This document shows, piece after piece, positions 57,226 to 64,000 of a stretch of DNA of 64,000 bases. The notes under the pieces are model-generated. The model was not told where the DNA came from. It saw only the letters and a program-made list of their open reading frames with translations, and made no database searches. A program made the position numbers and the translations under genes. The stretch spans positions 74,218,731 through 74,282,730 of the forward strand of contig NC_082688.1 in NCBI RefSeq assembly GCF_949987515.2. The letters are read 5' to 3'. Source of the stretch: Delphinus delphis. Taxonomy: Eukaryota; Chordata; Mammalia; Artiodactyla; Delphinidae. Each line of letters opens with the position of its first letter. Positions within the stretch are counted from its first letter, which is position 1.

Positions 57226-57440
57226 ATATAATATTTCATTTGATTTATTCTTTTCAACAACCCACAACTCCTCCCTAATTTACTCTTTACAAAAACTTTG
57301 CACAGTGTTTTTACTTTGATGCCACAAGTGAGTAAACTGTGAGATGAGAAAACTGAAGAAATATGCCAAAGGTCACATAGCAAATAAGTTGTAAAACAGA
57401 AATTTGAATTTTAGGATGCTCTGACTTGACAACCTGATTT
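57226..57440 (-). repeat. MIR SINE, antisense
   Basis: ATATTTCATTTGATTTATTC, GAGATGAGAAAACTGAAGAA, CCAAAGGTCACATAGCAAAT and TTTGAATTTTAGGATGCTCT are reversed MIR. Confidence 0.7.
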
Positions 57441-57554
57441 CCTTCAAGCAGAGAGGAGGGAAGAGGAGGAGAATGGGGAGAAACCTTCGAGCAGCCTTCC
57501 TTTACCTGGAAGTGCCCATGTCTACAAAGGATATGACGTATGTGTGCACATGAA

Positions 57555-57945
57555 TGCATAGATAAAAACACCACCATGGGCCTAAAATGGAGTTGCTTAT
57601 GCTAAGCCCCACATAGCCAAATTGAGATTTATTTAGTTTTGGGGCCCCCAGAAATGGAATCTTAAACCAGTCAGTTAGGAATCGCCTGGCCAGCATTAGT
57701 TAGGTAATCTGCCAGAGGGACCCCTGCTACCCCCTAAAGCAATCTTGTAATAACCAACCTGACTTTCCTAGTGTAACTCCCTTGTTCTCGCTCCTTTCTG
57801 CCTATAAAGGCCTTTCATTTTGTACAGCTCCATGGTACTCCTTTCTATCTGCTAGATTGGATGCTGCCCAATTTGAACCAATGTTTGCTCAAATTAACTC
57901 TTAAATTTACTTTTACATACTTTCTGAATTAAAAAATACGAGTCA
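57555..57945 (+). mobile_element. LTR-like segment (endogenous retrovirus)
   Basis: The layout resembles an LTR: AAATGGAGTTGCTTATGCTA, TCAGTTAGGAATCGCCTGGC, AGCATTAGTTAGGTAATCTG, a TATA-like CTATAAAGGCC at 57801-57811, then TTGTACAGCTCCATGGTACT and CTGCTAGATTGGATGCTGCC. No internal retroviral coding sequence is present. Family and ends are uncertain. The CHR-1 SINE begins immediately after it. Confidence 0.55.
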
Positions 57946-57948
57946 TCA

Positions 57949-58299
57949 GGACCTCCCTGGTGGTGCAGGGGTTAAGAATCTGCCTGCCAATGCAGGGGAC
58001 ATGGGTTCAAGCCCTGGTCCAGGAAGATCCCACATGCCACGGAGCAACTAAGCCCGTGCACCTCAGCTAGTGAGCCGGTGCTCTAGAGCCCACGAGCCAC
58101 AGCTACTGAGCCCACGTGCCACAACTACTGAAGCCCACTCACCTAGAACCTGTGCTCCGCAACAAAAGAAGTCACTGCAATAAGAAGCCCGAGCACCGCA
58201 ACGAAGAGTAGCCCCCGCTCGGCACAACTAGAGAAAGCCCGCATAAATCAAAGACCCAACGCAGCCAAAAATAAATCAATAAATAAATTTATAAAAAAA
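57949..58299 (+). mobile_element. CHR-1-like SINE (long form), sense
   Basis: It starts GGACCTCCCTGGTGGTGCAG with GGTTCAAGCCC as the B-box-like motif. It then carries the long CHR-1 body (CCACGAGCCACAGCTACTGA, CACGTGCCACAACTACTGAA, CGCAACGAAGAGTAGCCCCC) and ends in an A/T-rich (AAATAAATC)-like tail. It is about 350 bp, against about 200 bp for the CHR-2 copies in this window. No firm target duplication. Confidence 0.92.
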
Positions 58300-59211
58300 C
58301 TGAGTTGTCAAGTGTCATATATTGATGATTTATAAACTTCTATCCTTGTCCTCTCACCCACTTCTTTTCTAGGATGTGCACACTTCCTGTAATACCATGT
58401 GTTAAAAGATAAACTGAAGCATATTAAAAATTTTAAGTGGATATTCCTGACTTTAAAAAAATCTCAACATTTCTCCATTAAAATGCAAAGCAAGGGCTAA
58501 ATGTCTGCCTGAAAATTAAATGATAATCAAACTAAAAATCACCTTAAGTTTAAGCTCCAACTTAATTTAGATCAACATTCAGCAGAGCAAATATGGAGCT
58601 GATAAACAACTACATGTCAAGCTAAAAAAAAAAAAAATGTCATCACACAAAACTCAATTGAATTCAACATAAAAGGGCAAACGAATATAATTAGATATCC
58701 ACAGCCCTCAGAGGTCCTTTTTATCCTTAATAACTAAACAAAATGAATTGGTCTCCCCATTCCAGGTACTATGGTATGGTCTATACTCTCTTGGAGTATC
58801 TGTGGATTTGGGGTGAGAGTGGGGTTCTTTGTTCTCATCACATCTCTTTATGAATTTCTGCACTCAATGATTTCTCAGCACTTTCCCATTGTCCCTGCTC
58901 CTGTGCCTGTTTTCCTCTTTCTGACCCATGGTAACTTACGCTTGTCTATTGTCCCTCTTTGCATCCATCAAAGCATCACCCCTCTAAGGCAGATGTACAC
59001 AGTGAACTTGTATTGAAGGTTTCAAAGACATCATAGGGTGACTGGTCCAGAGCACAGAATAGTAACCAACTTGAAAGTCAACATCAGATAACACTCTCCG
59101 AATATTCCTTGGCCGGAGTCAACACAGGATTATGGCTTAAGAGACATACTTTTTACTAAGTCCCAGTCTCTTACCATATTGTAGACCCAATCTTTAAAGA
59201 CACAGCTCCTT
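58300..59211. other. Unique sequence, no gene seen
   Basis: AT-rich spacer with a 14-A run at 58624-58637. No exon or repeat family recognised. Confidence 0.4.
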
Positions 59212-59225
59212 CTCCTTTACATTTC

Positions 59226-59574
59226 TGTTTGTTTGTTTGTTTTTATTTATTCTTTGGCTACATTGGGTCTTTGTTGCTGCGCACAGGCTTTCTCTAGTTG
59301 CGGCAAGCAGGGTCTACTCTGTTGCGGTGCGCAGGCTTCTCATTGCGGTGGCTTCTCTTATTGTGGAGCACAGGCTCTAGGTGTGTGTGCTTCAGTAGTT
59401 GTGGCACGCAGGCTCAGTAGCTGTGGCTCGCGGGCTCTAGAGTGCAGGCTCAGTAGTTGTGGCACATGGGCTTAGTTGCTCCGTGGCATGTGGGATCTTC
59501 CCGGACCAGGATCCAAATCCATGTCCCCTGAATTGGCAGGCGGATTCTTAACCACTGCGCCACCAGGGAAGTCC
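59226..59574 (-). mobile_element. CHR-1-like SINE (long form), antisense
   Basis: Reverse orientation: a GTTT-rich tail (59226-59250), TTTGGCTACATTGGGTCTTT, TAGTTGTGGCACGCAGGCTC, GTGGGATCTTCCCGGACCAG, ending in CACCAGGGAAGTCCCT. The target-site duplication is 14 bp with one mismatch (CTCCTTTACATTTC at 59212-59225, CTCCTCTACATTTC at 59575-59588). Confidence 0.95.
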
Positions 59575-59588
59575 CTCCTCTACATTTC

Positions 59589-60170
59589 AAGGCCTCACAA
59601 GCCTCTGTCTCCTCTTCACAGGAATGGATTCAAAATGATGCTACTTTACTACACATGACAATCTAGCTTTCAAACTTTTTCCTACATCAGCTCCCAGATG
59701 TACCTTTACGTACACCTCACACACACACCCAGAAAATAAACTTTATGGTGTTTTAATAAAATGCTTGCCTAGGACACACGTCTACTCTTACTACAACTAA
59801 GATCAAAAAAGAGCCTTGAAATTCATTGTTCTTTACCTTGGGCCAAACAACATTCTCATTCAGAGTTCCCTCTACTACCAACCAGGACTCCTATTTTAAA
59901 AAATGGTCAATTTCTATTTTCTGGGAAGAGCTGCTCACAGGGTTAGTCTAGAAAGCCTTCCAGAGCCTGAGAAATTTTTTTCTGACAGCAGACTACGTAA
60001 GAGTGAGGACAAGGGTCGTTAAGTCCTTCTTACTTATCATATTGTGAGGGAGTAAAAGGGGTGAAGAGATGGAAATACAGAAAATTGGGTAAGGGAAAAA
60101 CCATAAAAACAAACAAACAAAAAAACCATATGTAAAAGCCCAACATTTGGAGAAGTTTAGTGATATGAGA
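59589..60170. other. Unique sequence, no gene seen
   Basis: No exon or repeat family recognised. A short (AAAC)n run lies at 60106-60122. Confidence 0.35.
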
Positions 60171-60912
60171 TCCAATTATTGCAAGATTCCGAATAAATAC
60201 GCAGAATCATGATGGAAGAGACTGCATTCAGATGCTGCGCCAGTAAAAGGCCATTTGGGCGGTTGATTTCTGGAGAGGTAAAGGGGAGCAAGCAGGGGTC
60301 ATTTGCAAGGACTTTTGCCTCATTGACTTTTGCTTCCTCCAGGGTCCTTTTTGGCTAATCTGTCATCTGTGGTTCAGTAGAAGAGGAGTTATTTTCACTT
60401 TCTCCCTTTTGCCTCGTGGCTCTTGGCTCTGTAGGATGGTGTTTAGCTCAGACAACAGCTGGCTACTGTCAGTTTTGTGTAGGGTTATGAAATACAGCAC
60501 TTCAGTGTTTATTCCAGAGGCTTTCTGAAAACACTTGTGTTTGGCTTCCACCTCTGACTGCCTGGACCTCTGTGTTTACTCATTATGAAAGGAAAATGGA
60601 AAGGAAAAGGCAAGAGGCTCTCTATGCCAACAGGAATACCCTTCAAGAGGCAGACTGCTGTGCTTAGGGGAAAGAAATTCAAATCATGGAGAGGCTAATG
60701 CAATCTGCACCCACTCTGTCTGATGGGCTGGCGTCTGATGAGGAGGTCTGAGGTCCTACTGATTTCTTTCTGAAGCTTGAGTCCTCCTGGTCTGTGCTCA
60801 CTTGCTCACCAGCTTCCTGCTCAAGAATTATCAGTGGTTCTGCCACTGGCCTCCTCTTTTGCTGCTTCTTTCTTCCAAGTGGTCGAGATACTATTCCTTT
60901 AGAAGCAGTCCT
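60171..60912 (-). pseudogene. Coding-like stretch, broken across frames (tentative)
   Basis: Three minus-strand open segments follow one another. 60912-60679 is a 77-codon frame without an internal stop, ending in SLSMI and TGA; it is rich in Lys, Arg, Ser and Glu (RPLGRKKQQKRRPVAEPL). 60581-60363 is a 72-codon frame ending LLLNHR and TGA. Below that, a third frame reads LEEAKVNEAKVLANDPCLLP. The composition is more protein-like than the surroundings. This could be a frameshifted pseudogene, several exons or chance. No poly-A tail or clear splice set was seen, and I recognise no family. Confidence 0.2.
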
Positions 60913-61669
60913 TCAGGACATATCTTCCCTTTCCTCTAGTAGACCATTGCTTCTCTAACCACACAGGAACCATAAAGGATAGAAAAAGCTTAAGATTTTT
61001 CCCAGGCTAGGGACTATGCCGTGGTCCTCTCTTGTGATGCTGGTCAGTGGCAGCCGCAGCTCCCAGCCAGCCACACGATCATGAGGGTAACAACTGATAC
61101 CTTTACAAACATTCTGTACCCAGATGACCATTCTGTTTTTCATTTGCAATACAGTACTCAGTCAACTACATGAGATATTCAACACTTCATTACAAAATAG
61201 GCTTTGTGCGAGATGATTTTGCCCAACTGTAGGCTAACGTAAGTGCTCTGATGAGCACATTTAAGGTGGGCTAGGCTAAGCTCTGATATTCAACAGGTTA
61301 GGTGTATGAAATGTACTTTCCATTTCGGATATTGTCAGCTTACAAAACTCGAGGAAGACCTGTATATGAACAGAGCACCTCTCGGTCCATGTGCTGAACA
61401 TCAATTTCCTCATATTAAATTTTTCTTTTGCCTATATGGCCTTTTCATCCAGGCATACCAGAAGAGGCCATGAAAAAAACATATTTCTTAAGGGCAAACT
61501 AAAAAAATACACTGAGAAGAGAATGATTGACTACCCTACATATATATGGTAGGTTTAACATGCTGAGTCAAGGTTTTCTATGATTCCAAATTGCGATAGC
61601 ACAAGTACTCAAGAATTCCCAGAACCAGCCCTTTAGCAGAGGGTTAATAAAGACGAGAAACTGGGGAAT

Positions 61670-62310
61670 TCAGAATGAACCCAGCCTTTGACATCAAAGA
61701 GCCCCAAGTTAAATTCCTAGCTCTGCCATTTGCTGGCCAAGTGGTTTAAGGAGGTCACCTGACCTCTCTCTTTCCCAATAATATTCATAATGTCCACTTC
61801 TTAAAGATGTCATGAAAATCAAATACCATATGCTAACACATATATATGGAATTTAAGAGAAAAAAATGTCATGAAGAACCTAGGGGTAAGACAGGAATAG
61901 ACACAGACCTACTAGAGAACGGACTTGAGGATATGGGGAGGGGGAAGGGTGAGCTGCGACAAAGCGAGAGAGAGGCATGGACATATATACACTACCAAAC
62001 GTAAGGTAGATAGCTAGTGGGAAGCAGCCGCATAGCACAGGGAGATCAGCTTGGTGCTTTGTGATTGCCTGGAGGGGTGGGATAGGGAGGGTGGGAGGGA
62101 GGGAGACGCAAGAGGGAAGAGATATGGGAACATATGTATATATATAACTGATTCATTTTGTTGTAAAGCAGAAACTAACACACCATTGTAAAGCAATTAT
62201 ACTCCAATAAAGATGTTTAAAAAATAAAATAAAATAAAAAATAAATGGGATAAATTGTACAAGGTTTGTAATTCCGGCCAGAAAACAAACATTCAATAAA
62301 TATCCATTTC
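61670..62310 (+). repeat. MIR SINE, sense, split by an L1
   Basis: The left part (61670-61831) shows AGCCTTTGACATCAAAGAGC, TCCTAGCTCTGCCATTTGCT, GACCTCTCTCTTTCCCAATA and AAGATGTCATGAAAATCAAA. The tail resumes after the L1 at about 62243 with GGGATAAATTGTACAAGGTT and CATTCAATAAATATCC. The join lies inside the MIR core-tail boundary. Confidence 0.7.
61832..62242 (+). mobile_element. L1 3'-end insertion inside a MIR
   Basis: It starts at CATATGCTAACACATATATA (the last bases of ORF2) and runs through the 3' UTR (GGGGAGGGGGAAGGGTGAGC, GGGTGGGAGGGAGGGAGACG, ACTCCAATAAAGATG) to an A-rich tail with AAAAT units (62219-62243). About 410 bp. A weak duplication is possible (AAAATCAAAT against AAAAATAAAT). 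Confidence 0.93.
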
Positions 62311-63194
62311 CTTACATTCATCAACTGCAATTTCATGAGGATTCCCGGCCAAGAAGGTAGTTTCACAACTCATCTTATGTGGACAAACTGAGCATCTTTT
62401 AAGTGACTAACACTTAAGCTTACATACAAATTTTATTTCACAAATTATTCCAAAGCTGCTTTTCTGTCAAGGAAATATTCAAAATGCACAGAAATGTACA
62501 AAAGGAATCCCAGCATTGATAGAGCCTGTCATGGACTCTTTTCTTATCTCAAGGCTGGAAGTTCAGGTAAAGGAATCAAGAGGGGCTGATACAGCAATGG
62601 GTAAATATGTGTTATATGTTGGGCATGGTACCGAGGACTATGCATTTTGCCTTTCTTTTCTCCGTTTCCTCCTTGGGTGTCAGGAACACGTGAGAGGAAA
62701 AAGGTTTGTTTTTTTGTTGTTTTTTTTTTAAACAATTTTCACCAAAAAAAAAAAAAAAAAAAAATGGCATCTGCAGTCAAAACTACAGAAGAAGCAGAAT
62801 TGAAAGAAAGAAATTGTTTCCTGGTGTCCTTTCTGTTCTTTGCAGAGGACAGTTTTCCACACCTTGGGACTCAAGGAAAGCTCTGTTGTTTAGCAAATAC
62901 ACACTGCCCTCTGTTGGAAAAGTGGTGCACTTCTGCTCTGCTAACAAGAACGACTTAAGGATTAACTGCGGTGCAAATGTAGGTTTCCTGTCTAAAATTT
63001 ACAGGGACCCATCCCTCCTCATCAGAACCAAAGAAAAGAAATAAATAACAAGAGTCTTACACAAAGTCTATCCCACATGCAATCCTTTGGGGAGAACGTT
63101 TTTTTTTATAAGGGAACAAAAACAAGTAGTACATTTTGTTAAAACCAAAAAAGCTTTCATTTAAAACGTTTTCGTTTGTAGTTTTAACGCTTAC
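62311..63194. other. Unique sequence with homopolymer runs
   Basis: A T-rich run (62706-62731) and a 21-A run (62743-62763) flank a short spacer. Frames running into them are artefacts. No SINE body precedes the A run. No exon is supported except the edge candidate just to the right. Confidence 0.4.
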
Positions 63195-63278
63195 TGTCAT
63201 TGCCAAAAGTAGCTGAAGCAGCTCACGGACTTCACTGCCTGTAAGACTGAAAAGCGTCACTTCCTTCTTGCAAAGGCG
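63195..63278 (-). CDS. Candidate internal exon, 84 bp (28 codons)
   Basis: Read on the minus strand, TATTTTCAG precedes the exon and GTAAGC follows it, both good matches to splice acceptor and donor. The exon is phase 0 at both ends and open in that frame, encoding KKEVTLFSLTGSEVRELLQL followed by LLAMT. It contains several CpGs in otherwise CpG-poor DNA, as coding exons often do. The upstream minus-strand segment at 63807-64000 ends in the same phase. I do not recognise the protein, and splice-like motifs of this quality also occur by chance. Confidence 0.25.
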
Positions 63279-63806
63279 CTGAAAATATCCTGCTCAGCTG
63301 TTGGCTTTTAAAGACTAAAATACCTCTGATTAAAGAGAAGAAGCAAAGAACAGTATATTTGCCACCATGTTGTCTAGTTCTGCCACTCTAGTGCCTTAAA
63401 TATTACAATTTTAAAATCACAGTAAGCACTTAATTCCTATTACTACTTTCAAGCAAGACTACATAGACCCAGAAAGTTTTAGTTTCAGCCCCAGCCTGTT
63501 ATCGACGCCAGGGGCAAGTGGAAACACATGTTTTCAAATACACAGAAACAAATGGAAAAACATTTAACCAACTAGTAAAGAGACAATATTAATGCACAGG
63601 TTAATGAGTGAAGGCATTTGGTACACAACGCAAGACATAAACAAAATAGAATACACACAGATATTATTCCAATACTCAAACAAGCGGTTGTAGAATCTTC
63701 AAGGGAAACACAAAAGAATATCCCTAGAGAATGGATTTCAGCTGTGTTAAAATCCTCAGCGAGCAATCTGACTGCAGTCATAGACTCAATTTTAAAATAA
63801 ACTCAC

Positions 63807-64000
63807 AGCATGCTTTTTATTATATCGTATCTGTAACGGTAATGTGGATGTCTTCTCAGTTTGTTCAACTGCTTTGACTTCAAGAAGAGCAAGCCAGACT
63901 TCCAAATTAGAGAACAGCCTTTGACGACGTGATGCATTCCTAGCCACTGACTTATAGTACCTTTCAGTCATTCCAAACGAAATAAGGCCACACACAAGTC
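63807..64000 (-). CDS. Candidate exon, open at the window edge (partial)
   Basis: The minus strand is open from the edge of the window for about 64 codons, through ERYYKSVARNASRRQRLFSN and NLEVWLALLEVKAVEQTEK, to a donor-like GTGAGT immediately after ...RYNKKHA (phase 0). Reading on would reach a stop four codons later. The phase matches the candidate exon at 63195-63278, 528 bp downstream. The acceptor, if any, lies outside the window or inside this segment. Protein family not recognised; it may be chance. Confidence 0.22.

Noticed and set aside
59233..59658. Cys/Gly/Ala-rich frames resembling a repeat protein
   Set aside because: They are antisense translation of a CHR-1 SINE and its internal GTGGC-type repeats.
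62743..62763. Poly-A run as the tail of a retroposed gene
   Set aside because: No SINE, L1 or transcript-like body precedes it and no target-site duplication was found.

Overview
This is nuclear DNA of a mammal, almost certainly a cetacean (hippopotamus cannot be excluded from sequence alone). The best evidence is the SINEs. Eight tRNA-Glu-derived CHR elements (six short CHR-2-like, two long CHR-1-like) start with GGGCTTCCCTGG or GGACCTCCCTGG and carry A/B-box-like motifs, and several have intact target-site duplications. Young-looking L1 3' ends are of the cetartiodactyl type (GAAACTAACACA..., ACTCCAATAAA). No ruminant BovB/Bov-tA or pig PRE-1 element was seen. The background is AT-rich and repeat-dense. 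Nothing looks bacterial or plasmid-like, and there is no operon, CRISPR array or RNA gene.

No complete protein-coding gene can be supported. Almost every open reading frame is short and falls in a SINE, an L1, an LTR or stop-poor AT-rich DNA. Weak gene-like signals are (i) two minus-strand segments at the right edge (63195-63278 and 63807-64000) that could be coding exons with consensus-like splice sites, and (ii) a coding-like minus-strand stretch at about 60171-60912. A GC-rich block at 16505-17735 looks like a processed pseudogene: it has an AATAAA signal, a decayed A-rich tail and imperfect target-site duplications, and a CHR SINE has landed in its coding part. I could not name the parent gene.

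Layout: 1-3.4 kb is mostly unique with one SINE. 3.5-6.4 kb holds an old L1 containing an 80-bp mariner hairpin MITE, abutting an opposite-strand L1 piece. 6.4-16.5 kb is mainly unique with ancient MIR copies and one L1 tail. 16.5-19 kb holds the processed pseudogene and an old L1 3' end, each carrying a CHR-2 SINE. 21.3-22.55 kb is a 5'-truncated L1 with clear duplications. 22.9-23.4 kb is a MaLR-type LTR. 26.8-27.8 kb has a SINE and an L1 tail. 28-38 kb has MIR/L2 fragments, a hAT MITE and old L1. 38.4-45.6 kb has a SINE, a 5'-inverted L1, an L1 tail, MIRs, a Tigger MITE and another SINE. 48-53.5 kb has microsatellites, a MER3-like MITE and a 36-bp L1 insertion. 54.4-59.6 kb has L2/MIR, two LTR-like segments and two CHR-1 SINEs. 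60-64 kb has coding-like stretches and a MIR split by an L1.

The window therefore reads as an intron of a large gene or a gene-poor intergenic region. Its main content is the record of L1-driven insertion. I found no clearly new biological system. The most useful leads are the micro-L1 insertion, the mariner hairpin, the SINE-interrupted processed pseudogene and the possible exon pair at the right edge.
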